DNA from: Lachnospiraceae bacterium UBA3282
GTDB lineage: Bacteria > Bacillota > Clostridia > Lachnospirales > Lachnospiraceae
Reading direction: 5' to 3'
Length of the DNA stretch: 21,771 bases
Assembly: GCA_002361735.1 (NCBI GenBank)
Contig: DETS01000059.1
Location: forward strand, 1-21,771
Positions 14,197 through 21,204 of this stretch are shown here, piece after piece. A model generated the notes under the pieces. That model made no database searches. It was given only the letters and a program-made list of their open reading frames with translations, and was not told the DNA's origin. Each line of letters starts with the position of its first letter. The stretch's first letter is position 1. Made by a program: the position numbers and the translations under genes.

Positions 14197-15885
14197 ATGG
14201 AAGCTTTTATTTTTATATGCCTGATTCTGCTTGCCATTGTGCTTATTATGACAAAGGAGTATGTGGACAGCAGAAAATTTCTCGAAAAAAGGCTGCAGGA
14301 GATTTATGCGGGCTATGGCAAGTACCCCGAGCGGACTTACGGAGCAGAGGAGCTTGCTCATATCAGCATGTATTATCAAAAACATCGGACGGCAGATCAG
14401 ATCGATGACATTACCTGGAACGATTTGAATTTGGACGCGATCTATCAACGGTTGAACACTTGTCTGTCGGCGGCGGGTGACGAGTATCTTTATTACCGTT
14501 TGAGAACACCGGCAAAAGATGTGGACGAGCTCTTGTATCTGGAGAAGCGCATTCGCTTCTTTATGGAGAATGCAAAAGAACGGCATAAACTGCAAAAGAT
14601 ATGCTTTCAGCTCGGCAGGACGGGAAGACACTCTATTTATGAATATTTGGATCATCTGGATCTTTTGGGGGAACGGCAGAGCGGCAAATATTTTTTATGG
14701 GATTTTCTCGTATTTGTGAGTATCGGGGTCATGTTTCTTTCTCTTCCGGTGGGACTGATCTGTCTGTTTGGTGTGCTCTGCCATAATCTGATCGGTTATT
14801 TTAAGGAGTTTCGGCAGGTGGAGCCCTATATCACCAGCTTTGCCTATGTGAGAAGACTGCTTCTGGGTACGGAGGAGCTTGGGAAAGCGGATAGCAGTGA
14901 AATTGCGGAAGAAATCAAAGAGGTGCGGGAAATCAATCGAAAGCTGCACGGTTTTATCAAAAGCTCTTATCTGATTACGGGGGCAGGGCAGGGAAACGGA
15001 AATCCTCTGGAGGTGGTGTTTGACTATCTGCGGATGATGTTTTATCTGGATCTGATCCGTTTTAACAAGGCGCTGCATGACCTGCGCAGATATATGGGAG
15101 AAGTTGACAGACTGATCACGGTGATCGGACAGCTGGAGTGCGCCGTGGCGGTCGCCTCATATAGGGAGAGTCTGGGAGAAAAATGGTGTGAGCCAAAGCT
15201 TCGTGAGGAGGTCGGGCGTGACTTGTTTCTGCGGGCAAAGGGGTTGTATCATCCGCTGCTGCAGAATGCTGTGTCAAACGATTTGTGCGCGAAAAAAGGG
15301 GTACTTCTGACCGGCTCAAATGCTTCCGGAAAGTCGACCTTCCTGCGAGCCGTGGCGGTGAACGCGCTGCTGGCCCAAACGGTGCATACTTGTGCGGCAA
15401 CGGCGTATGAAGCGCCCTTTTATCGTATCTGTTCTTCCATGTCCCTGCGGGACGATCTGGCTGGCGGCGACAGCTATTATATGGTGGAGATCAAATCCAT
15501 CAAACGCATAATTGACCAAGCTGGTCAGGGCGGTGGACGCCCTGTACTTTGTTTTGTGGACGAGGTACTGCGGGGTACCAACACGGTGGAGCGGATCGCG
15601 GCATCCACGCAGATCATGAAAAAGCTGGCGGCGGGACCTGCGCTCTGCTTTGCGGCCACCCATGATATTGAACTGACAAAACTTTTGCGGCAGGAATACG
15701 ATAATTATCATTTTGAGGAGCGGATCGAGGAGAATGATATTTTCTTTCCTTATCTGCTGATGGAAGGTCCGGCATCTACCAGAAATGCGATCGCGCTTTT
15801 GAAAATGCTGCAATACGACGAAGGCATCACTGCGGAAGCGGAAGCAATGGCGGAGCGGTTTTTGCGGGAAGGGAACTGGACGTAA
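14197..15885 (+). CDS. Membrane-anchored MutS-family ATPase
   Basis: 562 residues. The C-terminal third is a MutS-type ABC ATPase: Walker A GSNASGKST (near residues 371-379), the MutS-type 'SMSLRDDLAGGDSYYMVE', Walker B 'VLCFVDEVLRGTNTVE' and the histidine of 'AATHDIE'. In place of mismatch-recognition domain I there is a hydrophobic N-terminal helix (2-19) and a pair of membrane segments (about 166-205). No Phe-x-Glu mismatch motif and no Smr or connector domain are visible, so this is neither MutS nor MutS2. The middle part is a helical clamp-like region. The function is unknown; members of this group in Firmicutes are annotated only as MutS-related. It starts 8 nt after mtaD and precedes rnhA by 21 nt. 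Confidence 0.82.
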   Translation: MEAFIFICLILLAIVLIMTKEYVDSRKFLEKRLQEIYAGYGKYPERTYGAEELAHISMYYQKHRTADQIDDITWNDLNLDAIYQRLNTCLSAAGDEYLYYRLRTPAKDVDELLYLEKRIRFFMENAKERHKLQKICFQLGRTGRHSIYEYLDHLDLLGERQSGKYFLWDFLVFVSIGVMFLSLPVGLICLFGVLCHNLIGYFKEFRQVEPYITSFAYVRRLLLGTEELGKADSSEIAEEIKEVREINRKLHGFIKSSYLITGAGQGNGNPLEVVFDYLRMMFYLDLIRFNKALHDLRRYMGEVDRLITVIGQLECAVAVASYRESLGEKWCEPKLREEVGRDLFLRAKGLYHPLLQNAVSNDLCAKKGVLLTGSNASGKSTFLRAVAVNALLAQTVHTCAATAYEAPFYRICSSMSLRDDLAGGDSYYMVEIKSIKRIIDQAGQGGGRPVLCFVDEVLRGTNTVERIAASTQIMKKLAAGPALCFAATHDIELTKLLRQEYDNYHFEERIEENDIFFPYLLMEGPASTRNAIALLKMLQYDEGITAEAEAMAERFLREGNWT

Positions 15886-15906
15886 CAGGGTCAGAGAGGA
15901 AACGAT

Positions 15907-16377
15907 ATGAAGGTAACAATCTACACAGACGGCGCGGCGCGCGGCAACCCAGAAGGTCCGGGTGGTTACGGTACGGTACTGCAATATATTGACAGCAAGG
16001 GGACACTGCACGAAAGAGAGTACTCCGCCGGCTATAAAAAGACCACCAACAACCGTATGGAACTGATGGCGGCGATCGTGGGGCTGGAGGCGCTCACAAA
16101 ACCCTGTGAAGTACTCTTGATTTCCGATTCCCGATATGTGACGGACGCTTTTAACCAAAACTGGATCGAGGGCTGGCTGTTAAAGGGCTGGAAGACGGCG
16201 GGAAATAAGCCCGTCAAGAATATAGATCTGTGGGAAAGGCTGCTGCGGGCGATGGAGCCCCACCGTGTCACCTTTCAGTGGGTGAAAGGGCATGACGGAC
16301 ATCCGGAGAACGAGCGCTGTGACAAACTTGCCACCACAGCCGCCGACGGTACAGATTTACTTGACGATACTGTCTAA
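15907..16377 (+). CDS. rnhA: Ribonuclease HI
   Basis: 156 residues, the same size as E. coli RNase HI. It cuts the RNA strand of RNA-DNA hybrids. All catalytic residues are present: D8 (YTDGAARGNPGP-type start), E52 (NNRMEL), D74 (SDSRYV), H129 (VKGHDGH) and D139 (CDKLA). The basic handle 'WLLKGWKTAGNKPVKN' is intact. AGAGGAAA precedes the ATG. No hybrid-binding N-terminal domain is present. Confidence 0.96.
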   Translation: MKVTIYTDGAARGNPEGPGGYGTVLQYIDSKGTLHEREYSAGYKKTTNNRMELMAAIVGLEALTKPCEVLLISDSRYVTDAFNQNWIEGWLLKGWKTAGNKPVKNIDLWERLLRAMEPHRVTFQWVKGHDGHPENERCDKLATTAADGTDLLDDTV

Positions 16378-16450
16378 GTGGTGGTATCATGGAACAAGAG
16401 AAAGCCGTTAGGCATTTTAAAGCAACGTGAAAAGAGAGGGATAGAGACAG

Positions 16451-16627
16451 ATGACAAATTTAATATTATTTTTGAATGCTTTTTTATCTTATCTGTTGGT
16501 GTTTGTACTGATCGTTGCACTGGTGATCGTTGCCTGTGTCATTGGTGTCAAGTGGAGAAAGAGTAAGGACGCGAAGGCGGCGCTTGCGGAAGGTACGGAT
16601 GCGGCGGGCGGTAATCCGACGGCTTGA
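16451..16627 (+). CDS. 58-residue single-pass membrane peptide
   Basis: Opens with MTNLILFLNAFLSYLL and continues into a long hydrophobic helix (about residues 4-34). It then has a basic stop-transfer KWRKSKD and a short Ala/Gly-rich tail ending NPTA, so the N-terminus is probably outside and the tail in the cytoplasm. AGAGGG lies 11 nt before the ATG. It lies in the rnhA-to-WYL gap and is co-oriented with both. I do not recognise a family. The clean membrane-then-basic-tail layout and the ribosome site support a real gene; no function can be assigned. Confidence 0.6.
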   Translation: MTNLILFLNAFLSYLLVFVLIVALVIVACVIGVKWRKSKDAKAALAEGTDAAGGNPTA

Positions 16628-16702
16628 ACGTTACGAGAATGAAGGTGAAGGGTGTTCCGGATGCGGACGCCCTTTCGGTTTTTTGGCTGGAGGAGGAAAC
16701 CA

Positions 16703-17713
16703 ATGGCAAAATCCGGCAACCAAAAGTTAAAATTATTATATCTCGTAAAGATTCTGGAGGAACAGTCCGACGAGGAACACTGCCTGAGCGCACAGGCGCT
16801 GATCGATGCGCTGGCAGCCTACGGGATCAGCGCGGAGCGAAAGAGTGTCTACAACGATATCGCGCAGCTCATTGACTTCGGTTACGATATCGTGCTGGTC
16901 AAGGCAAAGACAGGCGGCGGTTATTATCTGGCGGGCAGGGATTTTGAACTGGCGGAGTTAAAGCTTTTGGTGGAGACTGTGCAGGCTTCCCGGTTTCTGA
17001 CAGTCAATAAATCGCGGGAGCTGATCTCTAAGATCGAGAAACTTGCTTCGAAGGCGCAGGCGGGTCAGCTGCAGCGACATGTCTATGTGGCAAACCGCAT
17101 CAAGACCGCAAACGAGAGCATTTATTATGTGGTGGACGATATTCACAGAGCGATCCAGAACAACAGGCAGATTTCCTTTCAATATCTGGAGTGGACGCTC
17201 GCGCGTGAACTTACGCCGCGCAGGGACGGAAAGGCTTATCAGGTCAGCCCCTGGGCGCTTACCTGTAAGGACGAGAATTATTATCTGATCGCTCACGACA
17301 GCGAGGAGGATAAGATCAAACACTTCCGCGTGGATAAGATGGCGAAGATAGAGGTATTGGAAGATAAGAAGCGGGAAGGAGCGGCGCTTTTTGAACGCTT
17401 CGATATTGCGGACTATGCCAATAAGACCTTTGGTATGTACGGAGGCAGAGAGGAGACAGTCACCCTGCTCTTTGAAAATCACCTGATCGGGGTGGTCATG
17501 GACCGCTTCGGCAGGGAGGCGCCCGTCCGCAAGCGGGATGAAGGACATTTTTCCGTGAGAGTCCGGGTCGCGGTCAGCGGACAGTTTTTTGGCTGGCTGA
17601 CGGGATTGGGTGGGGGCGCCCGAATCGTGGCGCCCGAGGATGTGAAGGAGGCTTATATGACCCATTTGCGCGAGACTTTGGCGGGATATGAGGAAAATAC
17701 GGATTGTCAATGA
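16703..17713 (+). CDS. WYL-domain transcriptional regulator (DeoR/HTH_11 type)
   Basis: 336 residues from the ATG at 16703, 6 nt after AGGAGG (16691-16696). The in-frame ATG at 16652 lacks a ribosome site. An N-terminal winged helix (about 5-75) includes 'LSAQALIDALAAYGISAERK' and 'GGGYYLAGRDF'. A WYL domain (about 145-225) with 'SFQYLEW', 'YQVSPWALTCKDENYYLIAH' and 'KHFRVDKM' follows, then a WCX-like C-terminus. WYL proteins sense nucleic acids or nucleotides, and several are stress or DNA-damage regulators. Its place beside RNase H and a MutS-like ATPase fits such a role, but this is inference. It closes the run and is followed by a strong terminator. Confidence 0.88.
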   Translation: MAKSGNQKLKLLYLVKILEEQSDEEHCLSAQALIDALAAYGISAERKSVYNDIAQLIDFGYDIVLVKAKTGGGYYLAGRDFELAELKLLVETVQASRFLTVNKSRELISKIEKLASKAQAGQLQRHVYVANRIKTANESIYYVVDDIHRAIQNNRQISFQYLEWTLARELTPRRDGKAYQVSPWALTCKDENYYLIAHDSEEDKIKHFRVDKMAKIEVLEDKKREGAALFERFDIADYANKTFGMYGGREETVTLLFENHLIGVVMDRFGREAPVRKRDEGHFSVRVRVAVSGQFFGWLTGLGGGARIVAPEDVKEAYMTHLRETLAGYEENTDCQ

Positions 17714-17720
17714 TTTTTTT

Positions 17721-17754
17721 AAGGGATATGTCACAAAAAGACATATCCCTTTTT
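17721..17754 (+). terminator. Strong rho-independent terminator after the WYL gene
   Basis: Perfect 12-bp stem AAGGGATATGTC (17721-17732) / GACATATCCCTT (17740-17751) with a 7-nt loop, followed by further T. It starts 7 nt after the WYL stop and separates that run from the nrd operon. Confidence 0.88.
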
Positions 17755-17789
17755 GGTACTATTTTATAAGCTTTTCACGGAGAAGGACA

Positions 17790-17818
17790 TTGACATAACT
17801 CTTATCTTGACGTATACT
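17790..17818 (+). promoter_or_regulatory. Sigma-A promoter of the nrdD operon
   Basis: TTGACA (17790-17795), 17-nt spacer, TATACT (17813-17818). Full -35 and 5 of 6 in the -10. Start predicted near 17825, giving a leader of about 120 nt. Confidence 0.75.
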
Positions 17819-17827
17819 GTTCCTAAA

Positions 17828-17843
17828 CCGCAATATATTGTGC
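17828..17843. promoter_or_regulatory. NrdR box 1
   Basis: CCGCAATATATTGTGC matches the NrdR consensus ACACWATATATWGTGT at 13 of 16 positions. It lies immediately downstream of the predicted start. Confidence 0.65.
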
Positions 17844-17857
17844 CATTATGTTAACTG

Positions 17858-17873
17858 ACACTATATTTTGTGG
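17858..17873. promoter_or_regulatory. NrdR box 2
   Basis: ACACTATATTTTGTGG matches the NrdR consensus at 14 of 16. The two boxes are 30 bp apart start to start, about three helical turns, as in known NrdR tandem sites. NrdR represses ribonucleotide reductase genes when dATP is high. Confidence 0.7.
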
Positions 17874-17946
17874 AAACGCGATGGGAATGTGAAAACAAAG
17901 GAAGTTACGAAGGACAGCGGCAAAATGCTCTGACATGGAGGGGAGT

Positions 17947-20136
17947 ATGGGTAGTAAATTCGATTCAGACAATGCGGATGGTGAAGATTACGGTTTAAAA
18001 TACCATCCCGAAAAAGGCGTGAAGGTGATCAAAAAGGACGGCAGCCTGGAGGCTTTCAATGTCCAGAAGGTGATCGACGCCGTGGGAAAGAGCGCATACC
18101 GCGCCCTGACCAAATTTACGGAGGAGGAAAAGCGCCATATCTGTCAAACGGTCATTGATAAGGTGAACGAGCTTGACGAGGAGCAGATCCCCATTCAGAT
18201 CATGCACAATATCGTGGAAAGCGCGTTGGAGGATGTGAAGCCCATCGTGGCAAAGAGCTACCGCGATTACCGTAATTACAAGCAGGACTTTGTGCGCATG
18301 ATGGACGACGTTTATAAAAAGAGCCAGTCGATCATGTACATTGGCGACAAGGAGAACGCTAATACGGACAGCGCCCTTGTCTCCACAAAACGAAGCCTGA
18401 TCTTTAACCAGTTTAATAAGGAATTGTACCAGAAATTTTTTATGACGACGGAGGAAATTCAGGCGTGTCGGGACGGTTATATCTATGTTCATGATATGTC
18501 GGCAAGGCGGGATACCATGAACTGCTGCCTCTTTAATGTGGCGGAGGTTCTTTCCGGCGGTTTTGAAATGGGTAATATCTGGTACAATGAGCCGAAGACG
18601 CTCGACGTAGCATTCGATGTCATAGGAGACATCGTTTTAAGTGCGGCGAGCCAGCAGTATGGCGGTTTCACGGTGCCGGAGGTAGATAAGATCTTAGAGC
18701 CCTATGCGGAGAAATCGTATAAGAGAAATGTTGCCAAGTATAAGAAGCTTGGCATTGACAAAGAGACTGCGGAAGCGGAGGCGCTTGCCGATGTGACGAA
18801 AGAGTTTGAGCAGGGCTTTCAGGGCTGGGAATACAAGTTTAATACGGTGGCAAGCAGCAGAGGCGATTATCCGTTTATTACGGTCACGGCAGGCATCGGT
18901 ACGGGTCGTTTTGCGAGACTGGCGACGATACAGATGCTCAATGTGCGCAGAAAAGGACAGGGCAAGAAAGAATGCAAAAAGCCTGTGCTTTTCCCGAAAA
19001 TCGTATTTTTATACGATGAAAATTTACATGGTCCGGGCAAGGAATTGGAAGATGTTTTTGAGGCGGGCGTGAAGTGTTCCGCAAAGACGATGTATCCTGA
19101 TTGGCTGAGCCTGACAGGGAAGGGCTATATCGCCAGCATGTATAAGCAGTACGGAAAGGTGATTTCTCCCATGGGATGCCGCGCTTTTCTTTCCCCCTGG
19201 TATGAGCGGGGCGGTATGCACCCGGCGGATGATAAGGATGTTCCTGTCTTTGTAGGAAGGTTTAATGTGGGCGCCGTGTCTCTGCATCTGCCGATGATTC
19301 TGGCAAAAGCCAGACAGGAAGGCAAGGATTTTTATGATGTGCTGGATTATTACCTGAACCTGATCAGACAGCTTCATATCAGGACCTATGCTTATCTGGG
19401 CGAGATGCGTGCTTCCACAAATCCGTTAGCTTATTGTGAAGGCGGATTTCTGGGCGGACATTTACAGCTTCATGATAAGATTAAACCGATCTTAAAGTCG
19501 GCTACGGCAAGTTTCGGTATTACGGCGTTCAATGAACTGCAGGAGCTTTATAACGGCAAGTCGCTTGTGGAGGACGGCGCGTTTGCGTTGGAGGTTTTAG
19601 AGCACATCAATAAAAAGATCAATGAATATAAGGAGGAGGATGGTCATCTTTATGCCATCTACGGCACACCGGCGGAGAATCTCTGCGGTCTGCAGGTGAA
19701 GCAGTTTCGGGCAAAGTACGGTATTATTGAAGGGGTTTCCGATAGGGAATATGTGTCGAACAGCTTCCACTGCCATGTGACGGAGGATATTACGCCCATC
19801 GAAAAGCAGGATCTCGAGTACCGTTTTTGGGAGATGGCAAACGGCGGCAAGATTCAATATGTGAAATATCCGGTGGATTATAACTTAGGTGCAATCAAAA
19901 CCCTGATCCGTCGGGCGATGGATATGGGCTTTTACGAGGGAGTCAACCTTTCACTTGCCTATTGTGACGACTGCGGGCATCAGGAACTGGAGATGGATGT
20001 GTGCCCCGTTTGCGGCAGCCGTAATCTGACAAAGATTGACCGTATGAACGGCTATCTTGCTTATTCCCGCGTCCACGGTGACACCCGCCTGAGTGATGCG
20101 AAAATGGCGGAAATCGCGGAGCGGAAAAGCATGTGA
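17947..20136 (+). CDS. nrdD: Anaerobic (class III) ribonucleoside-triphosphate reductase
   Basis: 729 residues from the ATG at 17947, 5 nt after GGAGG (17937-17941). The ATG at 17935 overlaps that ribosome site. It reduces NTPs to dNTPs by a glycyl radical and works only without oxygen. Seen: an N-terminal ATP-cone (about 25-115, 'VKVIKKDGSLEAFNVQKVID') for allosteric control, the active-site 'MNCCLFNV' (C193/C194) and 'PMGCRAFLSPW' (C411), the C-terminal zinc ribbon Cys673, 676, 686 and 689, and the radical glycine G702 in RMNGYL near the C-terminus. It is followed by its activase nrdG. Two NrdR boxes upstream predict dATP-responsive repression. Confidence 0.97.
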   Translation: MGSKFDSDNADGEDYGLKYHPEKGVKVIKKDGSLEAFNVQKVIDAVGKSAYRALTKFTEEEKRHICQTVIDKVNELDEEQIPIQIMHNIVESALEDVKPIVAKSYRDYRNYKQDFVRMMDDVYKKSQSIMYIGDKENANTDSALVSTKRSLIFNQFNKELYQKFFMTTEEIQACRDGYIYVHDMSARRDTMNCCLFNVAEVLSGGFEMGNIWYNEPKTLDVAFDVIGDIVLSAASQQYGGFTVPEVDKILEPYAEKSYKRNVAKYKKLGIDKETAEAEALADVTKEFEQGFQGWEYKFNTVASSRGDYPFITVTAGIGTGRFARLATIQMLNVRRKGQGKKECKKPVLFPKIVFLYDENLHGPGKELEDVFEAGVKCSAKTMYPDWLSLTGKGYIASMYKQYGKVISPMGCRAFLSPWYERGGMHPADDKDVPVFVGRFNVGAVSLHLPMILAKARQEGKDFYDVLDYYLNLIRQLHIRTYAYLGEMRASTNPLAYCEGGFLGGHLQLHDKIKPILKSATASFGITAFNELQELYNGKSLVEDGAFALEVLEHINKKINEYKEEDGHLYAIYGTPAENLCGLQVKQFRAKYGIIEGVSDREYVSNSFHCHVTEDITPIEKQDLEYRFWEMANGGKIQYVKYPVDYNLGAIKTLIRRAMDMGFYEGVNLSLAYCDDCGHQELEMDVCPVCGSRNLTKIDRMNGYLAYSRVHGDTRLSDAKMAEIAERKSM

Positions 20137-20155
20137 AAACAGCGGTTTTCACATG
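20130..20155 (+). promoter_or_regulatory. 11-bp hairpin across the nrdD stop codon
   Basis: CATGTGAAAAC (20130-20140) / GTTTTCACATG (20145-20155), perfect, with a 4-nt loop. The nrdD stop TGA (20134-20136) is in the 5' arm. There is no T-tract, so it is not a standard terminator. The nrdG ribosome site AGGAGGG (20159-20165) begins 4 nt after the stem. Confidence 0.65.
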
Positions 20156-20170
20156 GGCAGGAGGGAATTG

Positions 20171-20680
20171 ATGAGATACCACAATATAACCAAAGACGAT
20201 ATGCTAAACGGTGACGGCCTGCGGGTGGTGCTGTGGGTTGCCGGCTGTTCTCACTGTTGTAAGGAATGCCAGAATCCGCTTACCTGGGATCCGAACGGCG
20301 GCCTTCCTTTCGACGAGGCGGCAAAGCAGGAGATATTTGATCAGCTTGATAAGCCTTATATCAGCGGGATTACTTTTTCGGGCGGAGATCCCCTGCATTC
20401 GGCAAACCGCCTGGAAGTGCGCAGTCTGATGGAGGAAATTCATAAGAAATATCCCGAGAAGACGATTTGGCTCTACACCGGGGACAGTTGGGAAGATGTC
20501 CTGCATTATCCGATGATGAAGTATGTGGATGTACTGGTGGACGGCGAATTTAAGGTAGCGTTAAAAGATGTGAAGCTTCTCTGGAAGGGAAGTAAGAATC
20601 AACGGGTGATAGATGTGCAAAAGAGCTTGGCACAGACAGACCCGGCGACACCCATACTTTATTGCGAGGACTATATGTGA
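20171..20680 (+). CDS. nrdG: Anaerobic ribonucleotide reductase activating protein (radical SAM)
   Basis: 169 residues from the ATG at 20171, 5 nt after AGGAGGG. It reduces S-adenosylmethionine to install the glycyl radical on NrdD. The radical-SAM cluster motif is C26-x3-C30-x2-C33 in 'GCSHCCKECQNPLTWD', with an extra Cys29. 'GITFSGGDPLH' is the SAM-binding GGD/GGE-type motif, and 'WLYTGDSWED' and 'VDVLVDGEF' complete the NrdG pattern. It lies 34 nt after nrdD, separated by a perfect hairpin. Confidence 0.96.
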   Translation: MRYHNITKDDMLNGDGLRVVLWVAGCSHCCKECQNPLTWDPNGGLPFDEAAKQEIFDQLDKPYISGITFSGGDPLHSANRLEVRSLMEEIHKKYPEKTIWLYTGDSWEDVLHYPMMKYVDVLVDGEFKVALKDVKLLWKGSKNQRVIDVQKSLAQTDPATPILYCEDYM

Positions 20681-21114
20681 TGGAGCATATCAGGATCAAA
20701 TATTTTACGGACAAGATAGAAAAACTGACTTATATTGACGAAAAATCCGACTGGATCGACTTGCGGGCGGCAGAGGATGTGACCCTGCGGAGAGGGGAGT
20801 TTAAGCTGATTCCTTTGGGGGTGGCGATGGAGCTTCCCAAAGGGTATGAAGCGCATGTGGTGCCCAGAAGTTCTACTTTTAAGAATTTCGGCATCATCCA
20901 GACCAACCATCAGGGGGTCATCGACTGCTCCTACTGCGGCGATAACGATCAGTGGTTTATGCCTGTCTATGCAGTCAGGGATACGGAGATTCACGTGAAT
21001 GACCGTATCTGCCAGTTCCGCATTATGGAGAACCAGCCGAAGCTTGTGTTTGACGAGGTGGAGAGCCTTGACAATGCAGACCGGGGCGGACACGGGAGTA
21101 CGGGAAAGCAGTAA
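20680..21114 (+). CDS. dut: dUTP diphosphatase (trimeric dUTPase family)
   Basis: 144 residues, start overlapping the last base of nrdG (TGATG). It hydrolyses dUTP to dUMP and pyrophosphate, keeping uracil out of DNA and feeding dTMP synthesis. The five dUTPase motifs are recognisable in order: IDLRA (motif 1, lacking the usual AG), PRSS (2), GVIDCSYCGD (3, with the catalytic Asp and the Tyr), DRICQFRI (4) and RGGHGSTG (5). In motif 5 the usual Phe of GGFGSTG is His, the residue that normally stacks on uracil. Co-translation with the reductase makes a dNTP production and sanitation unit. A dCTP-deaminase-like alternative is less likely because of motif 5. Confidence 0.88.
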   Translation: MEHIRIKYFTDKIEKLTYIDEKSDWIDLRAAEDVTLRRGEFKLIPLGVAMELPKGYEAHVVPRSSTFKNFGIIQTNHQGVIDCSYCGDNDQWFMPVYAVRDTEIHVNDRICQFRIMENQPKLVFDEVESLDNADRGGHGSTGKQ

Positions 21115-21139
21115 TGATTTAGGATATTCCGTTTATCTA

Positions 21140-21170
21140 TGTATAAGAAAACTCCTTCCAAGACATACTA
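21140..21170 (+). promoter_or_regulatory. Candidate sigma-G-type promoter of the GerA-family gene
   Basis: -35 TGTATA (21140-21145; GTATA fits GHATR), 18-nt spacer, -10 CATACTA (21164-21170), a perfect match to the sigma-G -10. Germinant-receptor genes are forespore sigma-G genes in Bacillus. The predicted start (about 21177) lies in the loop of the hairpin, past its 5' arm. Confidence 0.6.
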
Positions 21171-21204
21171 TGGAAAACTATGGTAAGTCTCGGAAGGAGT
21201 TTTT
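21148..21204 (+). terminator. Terminator-like hairpin containing the GerA-gene Shine-Dalgarno sequence
   Basis: Stem AAAACTCCTTCC (21148-21159) / GGAAGGAGTTTT (21192-21203), 12 bp, continued by AGAC/GTCT after one mismatch. T tail 21200-21204, directly followed by the ATG. AAGGAG (21194-21199) in the 3' arm is the ribosome site. It is the only visible terminator for nrdD-nrdG-dut. Same layout as at spoIVA. Confidence 0.7.

Noticed and set aside
13245..14237. 330-codon open frame on the minus strand
   Set aside because: It lies wholly opposite mtaD and the start of the MutS-like gene, has no family motif or ribosome site, and is His/Arg/Ile-rich as expected from antisense of conserved coding sequence.
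15316..16158. 280-codon open frame on the minus strand
   Set aside because: Antisense shadow of the MutS ATPase core and RNase HI, both clearly real on the plus strand.
16389..16430. 13-codon frame MEQEKAVRHFKAT between rnhA and the 58-residue peptide
   Set aside because: Only a weak GGTGG precedes it and nothing else supports translation; too short to claim as a gene or leader peptide.
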